DNA of 64,000 nt from Streptomyces sp. NBC_00490 (GCF_036013645.1 NZ_CP107869.1:7378001-7442000); one strand, 5' to 3'. Counted from the first letter of the stretch, positions 17,350-25,173 are shown. Translations and numbers: made by a program. Notes: generated by a model from the letters alone, not told the origin.

Positions 17350-18030
17350 TCAGGCGCGGGTCGCCCACACGTAACGGTGTTCCGGGCGGCCCGCGTCGCC
17401 GTATTTCAGGGTGAGGCGGGCACGTCCTGTGCGTTCCAGGAGCTTCAGATAGCGCTGAGCGGTCTGGCGGCTCACTCCGGTCCGTTCGGCGATCTCCTGG
17501 GCCGACAGGGGGCCTTCGGCGTTCATCAGGGACTGGCGTACGAGCTCCGCGGTCGTGGGGGAGTGGCCTTTGGGCAGGTCCGGCTCCGAGGGTGCGGACA
17601 GGGCACCGAAGATGCGGTCCACCTCGGCCTGCTCCGCCTCGCCGCCGCCGTCGAGGGTGCGGCGCAGCTCCGCGTACGCCTCCAGCTTGGCGCGCAGGCC
17701 CGCGAAGGCGAACGGCTTGACCAGGTACTGCAGCGCACCTTGCCGCATCGCCGCCTGCACGGTGGTGATGTCGCGGGCCGCCGTCACCATGATCACGTCG
17801 GTCTGGTGGCCGCGGCGGCGCATCTCCTGGACGACCGACAGACCCGTCTCGTCGGGCAGGTAGTGGTCCATGAGGACCAGGTCGAGCCGGGGCAGCAGCT
17901 CCACCTGGCGCAGCGCCTCCGCCGCGCTGTGCGCCTCGCCCGCCACATGGAAGCCCGGCACCTTCTCGACATAGGCGGCGTTGACCCGCGCGACACGCGT
18001 GTCGTCGTCCACGACAAGGACCTCGATCAT
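17350..18030 (-). CDS. CitB/DcuR-family response regulator
   Basis: A 226-residue protein: receiver domain with phosphoacceptor Asp55 (LDLVLMDHYLPD), Thr of VIMVTAARD and Lys of LVKPFAF, then a C-terminal winged helix (PLSAQEIAERTGVSRQTAQR). This layout is typical of the CitB/DcuR group that controls transport or use of citrate and C4-dicarboxylates. ATG 18030 shares its A with the kinase stop (TGATG), and GAGGAGGAG precedes it. A GTG one codon upstream is possible. The adjacent convergent symporter is the obvious candidate target, by inference. Confidence 0.9.
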   Translation of the reverse strand: MIEVLVVDDDTRVARVNAAYVEKVPGFHVAGEAHSAAEALRQVELLPRLDLVLMDHYLPDETGLSVVQEMRRRGHQTDVIMVTAARDITTVQAAMRQGALQYLVKPFAFAGLRAKLEAYAELRRTLDGGGEAEQAEVDRIFGALSAPSEPDLPKGHSPTTAELVRQSLMNAEGPLSAQEIAERTGVSRQTAQRYLKLLERTGRARLTLKYGDAGRPEHRYVWATRA

Positions 18031-19697
18031 CACGACTCCTCCTCGACGACTGCGGGTACGGTGAGCGCCGGTTCCAGGCCGGGGCCCGCCAGGGCCTCCG
18101 GCAGGACGACGGTGAACTCCGCGCCCCCGCCGTCGGCCTCGGTCACGGTCGCGCTGCCGCCCTGGCGTTCGGCCAGCCTGCGCACCAGGGAGAGCCCGAT
18201 GCCGCGCTTGCCGTGGGCCGGCGGCTTCTTCGTGGACCAGCCTTCGGTGAAGACCAGTTCACGCTGTTCCGCGGGGATCCCGGGCCCCGTGTCACGCACC
18301 CTGAGAACGGCCGTACGTCCCTCGGCGCGCAACTCGACCTCCACGCGCGCGTGCGGTGTGCCCGCGACGGCGTCCAGCGCGTTGTCCACCAGGTTGCCGA
18401 CGACCGTGACGATGCCCCGGGGATCGATCAGCCGATCGGGAAGCCAGGTCCGGTCCGAGATCCACAGCGCGACCGCGCGCTCCGCCGCGACGGTCGCCTT
18501 GCCGACCAGCAGGGCCGCGAGCAGCGGGTCCCTGATCTTCTCCGTGACCTGCTCCGCGGTGGCGCGATGGTCGCCGACCACCTCTCCGACGAACTCCACG
18601 GCGTCGTCGTACATCTCCAGTTCGAGCAGCCCGAGGACCGTGTGCATCCGATTGGCGTGCTCGTGGTCCTGGGCCCGCAGGGCGTCGATGAGACCACGCG
18701 TCGAGTCGAGCTCCCGGCCCAGCTGCTCCAGCTCGGTGCGGTCGCGCAGGGTGGCGACGGCGCCGCCGTCGTCGGTGGGCATGCGGTTGGCGATCAGGAC
18801 CCGCTGGCCACGCACCGTGAGCAGGTCGGTGCCGGTCACCCGGCCGGCCAGTACGTCGGTCGTACGGCCCTCGCCGAGCGCCTCGTCCAGGGAGCGGCCG
18901 ACGGCCTCGTCGCCGATGCCCAGCAGACGCCGCGCCTCGTCGTTGAGGAGGCGGATGCGGCCGCCGCGATCCAGCGCGACGACGCCCTCCCTGATGCCGT
19001 GCAGCATCGCCTCGCGCTCCGCGAGCAGCGCCGAGATGTCGGAGAAGGCCAGGTCACGGGTCTGCCGCTGGACCCGCCGGGAGATGAGCCAGGCGGCGAG
19101 CGCGCCGACGGCCAGGGCACCGCCCGCGTAGGCGAGCAGCCCCGGGATCGCGTGGATCAGCCGGGCCCGCACGCTGTCGTACGCGATGCCCACCGAGACC
19201 GCGCCGATGATGTCGCCGTCGCTGTCGCGCAACGGCACCTTGCCGCGGGCCGAGCGGCCCAGGGTGCCGTCGTCGATCTCCATGACCTGCTCGCCGGCCA
19301 GCGCCCGCGCGGGGTCGGTGGAGACGATCCCGCCGATCTGCCGCGGGTCGGTGTGCGACCAGCGCACGCCCCTCGTGTTCATGATCACGACGTACTCGGC
19401 CTGGGTGGCCCTCCGGATCCGCTCGGCCTCCACCTGCACCGGGCCGTCGACCGAGGGCGAGGTGCTCTGCAGGTCCTTCGCGATCTGCGGCTGCTCGGCG
19501 GTCGTCTGTGCGATCGCGAGGGCCCGGCGCATCGCCTGGTCGTCCAGCTGGTCGCTCAGCGGCGCGAGGAAGAGCCCGGTCGCGAGCACCGTGACCCCGG
19601 CGGCGATCGCGAGCTGCATCAGCAGCAGCTGCGAGAACATCCGCCGCGGCAGACCGAGGCGGAGGCGTCGTGCGGGGGGAGTGGGGCTCATACCCAT
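18030..19697 (-). CDS. CitA/DcuS-family sensor histidine kinase
   Basis: 555 residues: a first membrane helix (about 22-46), an extracellular PAS-like domain (50-175) of the citrate/C4-dicarboxylate-sensing type (TQAEYVVIMNTRGVRWSHTD), a second helix (about 180-205), a cytoplasmic PAS, the phosphoacceptor region DHEHANRMHTVLGLLEL and a HATPase (NLVDNALDAVAG, DTGPGI, GIGLSLVRRLA). It senses an external organic acid and phosphorylates the overlapping regulator gene product. Start ATG 19697; a second ATG two codons later is equally possible. The ligand is unknown; tricarboxylates, C4-dicarboxylates or acetate-type substrates are candidates. Confidence 0.9.
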   Translation of the reverse strand: MGMSPTPPARRLRLGLPRRMFSQLLLMQLAIAAGVTVLATGLFLAPLSDQLDDQAMRRALAIAQTTAEQPQIAKDLQSTSPSVDGPVQVEAERIRRATQAEYVVIMNTRGVRWSHTDPRQIGGIVSTDPARALAGEQVMEIDDGTLGRSARGKVPLRDSDGDIIGAVSVGIAYDSVRARLIHAIPGLLAYAGGALAVGALAAWLISRRVQRQTRDLAFSDISALLAEREAMLHGIREGVVALDRGGRIRLLNDEARRLLGIGDEAVGRSLDEALGEGRTTDVLAGRVTGTDLLTVRGQRVLIANRMPTDDGGAVATLRDRTELEQLGRELDSTRGLIDALRAQDHEHANRMHTVLGLLELEMYDDAVEFVGEVVGDHRATAEQVTEKIRDPLLAALLVGKATVAAERAVALWISDRTWLPDRLIDPRGIVTVVGNLVDNALDAVAGTPHARVEVELRAEGRTAVLRVRDTGPGIPAEQRELVFTEGWSTKKPPAHGKRGIGLSLVRRLAERQGGSATVTEADGGGAEFTVVLPEALAGPGLEPALTVPAVVEEES

Positions 19698-19802
19698 GAC
19701 GGTACGCGGACGGGTACGAGCTGCTGTAGGGGTGTGGCGTGGATCTCTTGATCAACACATGAAGGCCGTACGACCCTCATCGCACGGAGTCGTACGCCCA
19801 GG

Positions 19803-20747
19803 TCAGCTCGCCAGCGCTGTCGACGGTGCCAGCTCGCGCACCGCCACCACGTCCATCCGCGCGGGCGAGCCCAGCACCGACGTCCCGCAGCTCTCCGCGC
19901 GGGGCGGCAGGGACGCGCTCTGGGCCACGGCGACCCGCCAGTGGCGCCCGTCGACATGCGCGACGGTCACCTCCCAGCGGGGAGCCGCGCCGTCCATCCG
20001 TACGACGGTCAGCGCGTCCGCCGTGTACTCGCCCGCCGCCGCGCGCACCGCCAGCTCCGCCGCCTGGCCGGGCCGCTCCCAGGCCGAGCCTCCGCGGCAG
20101 CCCTCCACGACGATCCGTCCGTCCTGGACGCTGTGCAGGATCTCCTTGACGGCATGGGCCCCTACCCGGCCGTACGCGTAGCCGTACGGCAGGACGAGCA
20201 GCGTCGGCGAGAAGCGATGTCCACCCAGATGGGTGACCTCCCAGACCCCGTCGACCCCGGAGGCGGACAGCTCGGCGGCCAGGGGCCGGCCGAGGAGTGC
20301 GCAGCAGCGGTCGCGCTTGCCGTTGGTGCAGACGAGCGCGAGCGGGTCACCTGTGTGGGGCCGCCCGTCGAGCGCCGAGCCGAAGCTGTCGTGGTCACCG
20401 GCGCCCAGCGCGGCGAAGTCGAGATCGAGCAGGCGCCGCGGGTCGTGGACCTCGGCGCTGTGCAGCCAGACGTTGCCGGGAGCCGTGTGGGACGCGTACA
20501 CCCGGCGTACGGACGGTGTGCCGCAGTCCGCGTGCCGCCCGGGGCGGCGGATGAGCGCGATCCGCACGCCCGTGCCCTTCGCCGCCCGTTCCAGGGCTCG
20601 GCCCAGGGCGGGGTCCAGATGGCTCGAGGTGAGCGCATGCGCGCCCCACGGACCGGGCTGTTCGAGGAGCAGCCAGGTCTTCGCGGTCGCCGCGGTCCCG
20701 GAAATGGGCTCGTCGAGGTCGCGGGAGACGGATGCACACGTACTCAC
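19803..20747 (-). CDS. sucrase/ferredoxin-like [2Fe-2S] thioredoxin-fold protein, iron-regulated
   Basis: The 314-residue protein belongs to the Suc_Fer-like family of thioredoxin-type ferredoxins: CTNGKRDRCCALLGRPLA gives the Cys cluster and WEVTHLGGHRFSPTLLVLP and GYAYGRV are the family blocks. Such proteins are thought to act as electron carriers or ferric-siderophore reductases in the cytosol. The GTG start lies directly next to a near-consensus iron box (20748-20766), so the gene should be repressed by the DtxR-type regulator DmdR1 when iron is plentiful; this supports an iron-acquisition role. The redox partner is not in the neighbourhood. Confidence 0.82.
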   Translation of the reverse strand: MSTCASVSRDLDEPISGTAATAKTWLLLEQPGPWGAHALTSSHLDPALGRALERAAKGTGVRIALIRRPGRHADCGTPSVRRVYASHTAPGNVWLHSAEVHDPRRLLDLDFAALGAGDHDSFGSALDGRPHTGDPLALVCTNGKRDRCCALLGRPLAAELSASGVDGVWEVTHLGGHRFSPTLLVLPYGYAYGRVGAHAVKEILHSVQDGRIVVEGCRGGSAWERPGQAAELAVRAAAGEYTADALTVVRMDGAAPRWEVTVAHVDGRHWRVAVAQSASLPPRAESCGTSVLGSPARMDVVAVRELAPSTALAS

Positions 20748-20766
20748 AGAGGTGAGCCTAACCTGA
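20748..20766 (-). promoter_or_regulatory. iron box (DmdR1/IdeR-type operator)
   Basis: On the minus strand TCAGGTTAGGCTCACCTCT matches 15 of 19 positions of the DtxR/IdeR consensus TTAGGTTAGGCTAACCTAA. It abuts the GTG at 20747, and its TAGGCT could itself be the -10 element of a leaderless transcript, so bound repressor would cover the promoter. Confidence 0.8.
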
Positions 20767-20804
20767 CTTGGCTCGGGGCGACTTCCGGCGGTGCCGGTGT
20801 CCCG

Positions 20805-22058
20805 CTACGGCAGCGCTTGAGGCGGCTTGGTGCCCACGTAGAGACCGCTCGGCCGCATGCGCAGCGGGCGCTCCCCGTACTCCTCCAGGGTGTGGGCGAT
20901 CCAGCCCGCCGTACGGGCGACAGCGAAGATTGTCTCGCCTGCCGTGGCGGGCATCCCGGAGGAGGCGGTGAGCACGGCGAGGGCGAGGTCCACGTTGGCG
21001 TGCAGCGGGGTGTGGCGGGCGGTGGTGGCCACCACGTCGCGGGCCGCGGCGAGGGCGGGTGCCGCGCGAGGGATCTCCTCCAGGAGGCCGAACAGGGCAC
21101 GCGCGCGTGGGTCCTCGCCCGGGTAGAGCCGGTGGCCCAGTCCCGGGATGCGGCGTCCGGCCCGCAGCTCGTCCGCGATCACGGGGCCCGCGTCGCCGCG
21201 GTCGAGCACGTCCAGCAGCAGGCGGTGGGCGAGCCCGCTGGCCGCGCCGTGCAGCGGGCCCTCGAGCACGCCGAGCCCGGCGGAGACGGCCGCGTAGGCG
21301 TGTGCGCGGGCCGAGGCGGCGACCCGCACGGCGAGGGTGGAGGCGGCCAGGTCGTGGTCGACGAGCAGGCCCAGAGCGGTGTCCAGGGCACGCAGGGACG
21401 CCTCGTCGGGCTTGCGCGCGCTGAGCCGCGCCCACAGGCGCTCGGCCAGCGAGCCCTCGTCGCGGTGACCGATCCGCACCGGTGGCAGGGCGGCGACGAG
21501 GGTGGGGATGAGGATGCGCGCGGTGCCCAGTACGGCGCTCTCGGACAGGTCGAAGCGCAGCGGGTCCGCGGTCGCGGCGGCGATCGCCGCGACCCGCAAC
21601 CGGTCGGTGGGCGAGGTGTGTTCGGGCAGCGCGTCGACGGCGCGTCGGGCGACGGAGACGGAGGTGTCGGGGGCCGTGAACGTCGTGCCGGGAAGCATCC
21701 GCCCCGTCCACAGCCACTCGGCGATCTCCTCGTAGGAATGGCGCGCGGCCAGTTCGGTCGCGTCGACGCCCCGGAAGTAGTACCGGTCCGTGTCGATGAG
21801 CGTGATGCGGGTCCGCACGGACAGCTCGCCGCCGGAGCCCGGACTCCCGCCGCTGTCCCGCCTGTTGCGCCGGGCGAGCGCCTGCACCTCCTTGGCGTCG
21901 AAGGTGCTGCCGCGGCCGCCGGACACCCGTCGGCTGCCGAGCTGACCGCGGCTCACATAGGCGTAGACGGTCTCGGGCTTCACGCCGAGCAGCTCGGCGG
22001 CCTCCTTGGTGGTCAGCCGCCGTCCCTCGAGGTCGGGAACGGGTTCGTGATCGCTCAT
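20805..22058 (-). CDS. citrate synthase-like protein with N-terminal helix-turn-helix
   Basis: 417 residues. Residues 14-62 form a MerR/excisionase-type helix-turn-helix (LTTKEAAELLGVKPETVYAY, then a wing ending FDAKEVQALARR). The rest is a citrate-synthase fold with all three catalytic residues: His270 (GPLHGAA), His309 (GLGHRLYPGEDPRA) and Asp357 (HANVDLAL). Citrate synthases condense acetyl- or propionyl-CoA with oxaloacetate; the DNA-binding domain suggests a moonlighting or purely regulatory role. ATG 22058 is chosen because conservation begins there. A palindrome at 22086-22102 precedes it and recurs before the next paralogue, so self-regulation is likely (inferred). Enzymatic activity is untested. 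Confidence 0.85.
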   Translation of the reverse strand: MSDHEPVPDLEGRRLTTKEAAELLGVKPETVYAYVSRGQLGSRRVSGGRGSTFDAKEVQALARRNRRDSGGSPGSGGELSVRTRITLIDTDRYYFRGVDATELAARHSYEEIAEWLWTGRMLPGTTFTAPDTSVSVARRAVDALPEHTSPTDRLRVAAIAAATADPLRFDLSESAVLGTARILIPTLVAALPPVRIGHRDEGSLAERLWARLSARKPDEASLRALDTALGLLVDHDLAASTLAVRVAASARAHAYAAVSAGLGVLEGPLHGAASGLAHRLLLDVLDRGDAGPVIADELRAGRRIPGLGHRLYPGEDPRARALFGLLEEIPRAAPALAAARDVVATTARHTPLHANVDLALAVLTASSGMPATAGETIFAVARTAGWIAHTLEEYGERPLRMRPSGLYVGTKPPQALP

Positions 22059-22085
22059 GAGGTCACCGTATCGGCGCTGAGTGAA

Positions 22086-22102
22086 TGTTGATTCAGTCAA
22101 TA
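22086..22102. promoter_or_regulatory. palindromic operator before the HTH-citrate synthase gene
   Basis: TGTTGATTCAGTCAATA is an imperfect palindrome centred at 22094, about 36 bases upstream of the ATG. Its core TTGATTCAGTCAA differs by two bases from the perfect palindrome found before the second citrate-synthase gene (23380-23398). Confidence 0.65.
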
Positions 22103-22157
22103 GTGACGACGGGTGAGTCATCCATGCACAGTCGAATCCATTCCAGGGGGAGACATG

Positions 22158-23327
22158 TCAGGCCATCGTCGGTACCGCCACCGGCGCTTCAGGCCCCACG
22201 TACCGCGCCGCCGGACGGATGATCTTCGAGTCCTCTGCCTGTTCCAGGATGTTCGCTCCCCAGCCGACCACGCGCGCCGCCGCGAACGTCGGGGTGAACA
22301 TCTGCCGCGGCAGGCCGCACAGTTCCATGACCACGCCCGCGTAGAACTCGACGTTGGTGTGGAGTTCGCGGCCGGGCTTGAGCTCCGCCAGGATCGCCTC
22401 CACGCGCTGTTCGACCTCGGTCGCGAAGTCGACCAGCGGGCCGCCGAACTGTTCCGCGATGCCACGCAGCATGCGGGAACGGGGATCCTCGGTGCGGTAG
22501 ACAGGGTGGCCGAAGCCCATGATGCGGTCCCCGGCAAGGACGTGTTGCCGGATCCACGGGTCGATACGGTCCCGGCTGCCGATCGCGTCCAGCGTGTCCA
22601 GCGCGCGGCTCGGAGCGCCGCCGTGGAGGGGGCCGGAGAGTGCCCCCACCGCGCCGGCCAGGGCGGCCGCCACGTCCGCCCCGGTCGATGCGATCACTCT
22701 CGCCGTGAACGTTGATGCGTTGAATCCATGGTCAATGGTCGAGATCAAGTACTGCTCGATCGCCCTCGCCCGGTCCGCGTCCGGTTCCGAACCGGTCAGC
22801 ATGTAGAGGTAGTTCGCGGCGTACGGCAGATCCGCCCGCGGTTCCACCGGTTCGAGGCCCTGCCCGAGCCGGTACAGCGCCGTCAGCAGCGTGGGTACGG
22901 CCGCCGCGGCCGCGATGGTGTCCGCGCGCCGCTGGTCGGTGTCGATGTCGTACACCGGCCGGAACCCCTTGGAGGCCCCGAACAGGGACAGTGCGGTCCG
23001 TAGACCGGCGAGCGGGCCGGATGCGCCGCTCGCCGCGGCGAGGGCGGGCAGTACGGCGCGCACGTCCTCGGGCAGGCGGCGGAGTTCCGCTGTCTGCGCC
23101 GTGAACGCGGACAGTTGCGCAGCGTCCGGCAGGTCGCCGCCGTGGACCATCAAGTACCAGACGTCCTCGAAGCCGCGGGTCCGCGCGAGGTCGACTGCCG
23201 AGTACTGGCGATAGTGATAGAAGCCCTCCAGCCCTCTGACGTCCCCGAGTGCGGTGTCGGTGACGACGACACCCGCGAGGCCTCGCGGCACGTTGACGGT
23301 GGCGGACGCGGTCTGGTTGATCGGCAT
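22158..23327 (-). CDS. citrate synthase / methylcitrate synthase paralogue
   Basis: From ATG 23327 (preceded by AAGGAGGGAAC) the product has 389 residues with a complete citrate-synthase fold. The two catalytic histidines are present (His235 in GPLHGGAP, His274 in GFGHPVY), but the catalytic Asp position reads Glu327 (HTNVEFYAG). It lacks the helix-turn-helix of its neighbour. The pair is encoded in tandem, each gene with the same type of operator. Citrate or 2-methylcitrate synthesis are both possible; the Asp-to-Glu change may alter rate or substrate. An open frame continues upstream of 23327 but runs through the operator and is not coding. Confidence 0.88.
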   Translation of the reverse strand: MPINQTASATVNVPRGLAGVVVTDTALGDVRGLEGFYHYRQYSAVDLARTRGFEDVWYLMVHGGDLPDAAQLSAFTAQTAELRRLPEDVRAVLPALAAASGASGPLAGLRTALSLFGASKGFRPVYDIDTDQRRADTIAAAAAVPTLLTALYRLGQGLEPVEPRADLPYAANYLYMLTGSEPDADRARAIEQYLISTIDHGFNASTFTARVIASTGADVAAALAGAVGALSGPLHGGAPSRALDTLDAIGSRDRIDPWIRQHVLAGDRIMGFGHPVYRTEDPRSRMLRGIAEQFGGPLVDFATEVEQRVEAILAELKPGRELHTNVEFYAGVVMELCGLPRQMFTPTFAAARVVGWGANILEQAEDSKIIRPAARYVGPEAPVAVPTMA

Positions 23328-23379
23328 GTTCCCTCCTTGAACTTGATTCGACTGTCCATGCTTGACTGATTCTCTGTCA

Positions 23380-23398
23380 ATATTGATTGAATCAATAT
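23380..23398. promoter_or_regulatory. perfect 19-bp palindromic operator before the second citrate synthase gene
   Basis: AATATTGATTGAATCAATAT-type sequence centred at 23389 (arms ATTGATT and AATCAAT) is AT-rich in a GC-rich genome and perfectly symmetric around one central G. TTGACA on the minus strand (23380-23375) directly follows and may be the -35 box, so a bound protein would block RNA polymerase. The same core occurs at 22086-22102. Confidence 0.75.
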
Positions 23399-23439
23399 AC
23401 GGAGGGATGTCGGGCGACGGTTGTGCGATCATGGCATGG

Positions 23440-23457
23440 TAGTTGATGTAGCAACTA
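23440..23457. promoter_or_regulatory. inverted repeat before pirin gene, similar to the MarR-type boxes at 24.9-28.8 kb
   Basis: TAGTTG and CAACTA are separated by ATGTAG. The inner core TTGATGTAGCAA (23443-23454) differs by two bases from TTGATGTGTCAA at 25162-25173. It lies 22 bases upstream of the pirin start and can influence both divergent genes. Confidence 0.55.
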
Positions 23458-23478
23458 GATCCCTGGGAGGTGATCTCG

Positions 23479-24468
23479 GTGAGCAACGTGGAAGCCGAGT
23501 CGGCAGTGATGAGATGCGGGGCGCCGGTCGACGACGTACGGCCGGCCGGGGCGCCCCGGGTCGACGTGCTCTCCGCGCGGGACGTGCCCCTGGGGGGACC
23601 CCGGTCGATGACGGTGCGGCGGACGCTGCCGCAGCGGGACCGGACGCTGATCGGAGCCTGGTGCTTCGCCGACCATTACGGCCCCGACCAGGTCGCCGAC
23701 AGCGGTGGCATGGCGCTGCCGCCGCACCCGCACACCGGGCTGCAGACGGTGACCTGGCTGTTCGGCGGGGAGGTCGAGCACCGCGACACGCTCGGCACCC
23801 ACGCCGTGGTGCGCCCCGGCGAGATCAACCTCATGACCGGCGGATACGGCATCGCCCACTCGGAGGTCTCCACCCCGCGCACGACCGTCGTCCATGGCGT
23901 GCAGCTGTGGGTGGCGCTGCCGGAGGAGCACCGGAACGCCGACCGGGACTTCCAGCACCACGCGCCCGAGCCGGTGCGGATCCAAGGGGCCGAGATCAGG
24001 GTCTTTCTCGGCTCGCTCGCGGGTGAAGTCTCACCGGTGCGGACGTTCACGCCGCTGCTCGGCGCCGAGATCGTCCTCGAACCGGGTATGACGATCACCC
24101 TCTCCGTGGACGCCGAGTTCGAGCACGGTGTTCTCGTGGACAGCGGGGACGTCCGTGTGGCCGACACCCTGCTGCACCGGGCGGAGCTGGGCTATGTCCC
24201 GCCGGGCGCCGACGCGTTGACGCTGACGAACGAGTCGGACGCTCCGGCGCGGGCCATTCTGCTCGGCGGCACCCCGTTCGAGGAGGAGATCGTCATGTGG
24301 TGGAACTTCATCGGCCGCACCCACGAGGACATCGCCAAGGCCCGCGAGGACTGGGAGACCTCCTCCGAACGCTTCGGCACCATCGAGAGCTTTCCCGGTG
24401 GCCGCCTTCCCGCGCCCGCCCTGCCCAACGCCACGATCAGGCCGCGCCGCAACCCTCCGCGTCGCTGA
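23479..24468 (+). CDS. pirin family protein
   Basis: 329 residues forming the bicupin fold of pirins. The iron ligands of the N-terminal cupin are visible: PPHPHTGLQTVTWLFGGEVE supplies the two histidines and GYGIAHSEVS the third His and the Glu. Pirins are redox-sensitive iron proteins; a Streptomyces pirin has been linked to control of central carbon flux and oxidative stress, which fits the surrounding acetyl-CoA/pyruvate genes. GTG 23479 has GGGAGG 8 bases upstream; GTG 23470 is less likely. A short gap (22 bases) leads into the acetyltransferase gene, probably one operon. Confidence 0.88.
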   Translation: MSNVEAESAVMRCGAPVDDVRPAGAPRVDVLSARDVPLGGPRSMTVRRTLPQRDRTLIGAWCFADHYGPDQVADSGGMALPPHPHTGLQTVTWLFGGEVEHRDTLGTHAVVRPGEINLMTGGYGIAHSEVSTPRTTVVHGVQLWVALPEEHRNADRDFQHHAPEPVRIQGAEIRVFLGSLAGEVSPVRTFTPLLGAEIVLEPGMTITLSVDAEFEHGVLVDSGDVRVADTLLHRAELGYVPPGADALTLTNESDAPARAILLGGTPFEEEIVMWWNFIGRTHEDIAKAREDWETSSERFGTIESFPGGRLPAPALPNATIRPRRNPPRR

Positions 24469-24490
24469 CCTCCCTCGGAAAGGTCCACTC

Positions 24491-24829
24491 ATGAGCCAGC
24501 CTTCTGCCGACCCGGTCGTCGAGCGCGCGGACGCACACCATCGGTACGAGATCGTGGTCGACGGCAAGCGTGCCGGTCTGACCGAGTACCGCGACCACGG
24601 TGAGCAGCGCGTCTTCTTCCACACGGAGGTCGACGACGCCTACGCCGGACAAGGCCTGGCCGCGCAACTGGTGCGCCAGGCGCTCACCGACACGCGCGCC
24701 TCCGGCAAGCGGATCGTGCCGGTCTGCCCGTACGTGGCCAAGTTCCTGAAGAGGCATGACGAGTTCGCCGACATCGCCGACCCGGTGACTCCCGAGATCC
24801 TGCGGTGGCTGGAGGCTCACCTGGACTGA
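24491..24829 (+). CDS. small GNAT-like N-acetyltransferase (YjdJ type)
   Basis: 112 residues of the short YjdJ/COG2388-type GNAT fold: EIVVDGKRAGLTEYRDHGEQ, VDDAYAGQGLAAQLVRQAL (acetyl-CoA pyrophosphate loop region Q-G-L-A) and CPYVAKFLKRHDEF. This small family is found in bacteria and animals and its substrate is poorly defined; a metabolite or protein amine is expected. It follows pirin by 22 bases and is probably cotranscribed. No terminator is obvious behind it; instead a long inverted repeat of operator-like boxes begins 31 bases later. Confidence 0.8.
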   Translation: MSQPSADPVVERADAHHRYEIVVDGKRAGLTEYRDHGEQRVFFHTEVDDAYAGQGLAAQLVRQALTDTRASGKRIVPVCPYVAKFLKRHDEFADIADPVTPEILRWLEAHLD

Positions 24830-24859
24830 CCGGTCGTCGTTGGCCGACCCCTGCCGAGG

Positions 24860-24902
24860 TTGATGTGTCATCAGAGTCGATGGGGCATGGATGACACATC
24901 AA
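24860..24902. promoter_or_regulatory. pair of inverted MarR-type boxes
   Basis: TTGATGTGTCAT (24860-24871) and its exact reverse complement ATGACACATCAA (24891-24902) are separated by 19 bases. Each copy resembles the boxes at 25134, 25162 and 28760. The spacing of box centres is 31 bases, about three helical turns. It could also fold as a hairpin, but the AT-rich 12-bp stem is a poor terminator here. Confidence 0.65.
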
Positions 24903-24944
24903 TCAAGCGGAGGTGAAGCCGATGCGGCTGAGGCGTTCCGATGC

Positions 24945-25070
24945 CTACGACGGCTCAGGCGCCGGTTCCGCGAGGGCGGCCCGTGCGGCGGCGACGGCCC
25001 GTCCGCGCTCCGACTCGGGGAAGCGGTCGAGCATCGCGCGCAGCTCCTCGGTGTCCGAAGGCGAGATCAG
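24945..25070 (-). pseudogene. possible small or frameshifted gene remnant
   Basis: On the minus strand a frame reads ISPSDTEELRAMLDRFPESE and then an Ala/Glu-rich end with a TAG at 24945, which has the composition of a real helical protein. The well-placed ATG at 25074 (preceded by GAAGGA) starts in a different frame and yields an Arg-rich product, so a one-base shift near the start is possible; otherwise CTG 25070 would be needed. On the plus strand a 56-codon frame from ATG 24922 has a good GGAGGTGA site but an Arg/Ser-rich product. I cannot decide which, if any, is expressed. Confidence 0.3.
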
Positions 25071-25133
25071 ACATGGCTGGATTCCTTCGTGAGTAGGTGT
25101 TGTGCGTCAGGGGTGGCTGCGCGGCGCCAACGG

Positions 25134-25145
25134 TTGACGTGTCAA
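25134..25145. promoter_or_regulatory. MarR-type box 1 upstream of poxB
   Basis: TTGACGTGTCAA is a near-perfect palindrome, 122 bases before the poxB ATG and 28 bases from box 2 (centre to centre). Confidence 0.65.
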
Positions 25146-25161
25146 GGGTGGTCCGCTCTAA

Positions 25162-25173
25162 TTGATGTGTCAA
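25162..25173. promoter_or_regulatory. MarR-type box 2 upstream of poxB
   Basis: TTGATGTGTCAA, same motif as 25134-25145. The two boxes together flank the likely poxB promoter zone and would allow cooperative binding of two regulator dimers. Confidence 0.7.

Noticed and set aside
24860..24902. Inverted 12-mers read as a terminator for the acetyltransferase gene
   Set aside because: AT-rich stem with 19-base loop is weak, and both arms repeat as single boxes before poxB, so operators fit better.
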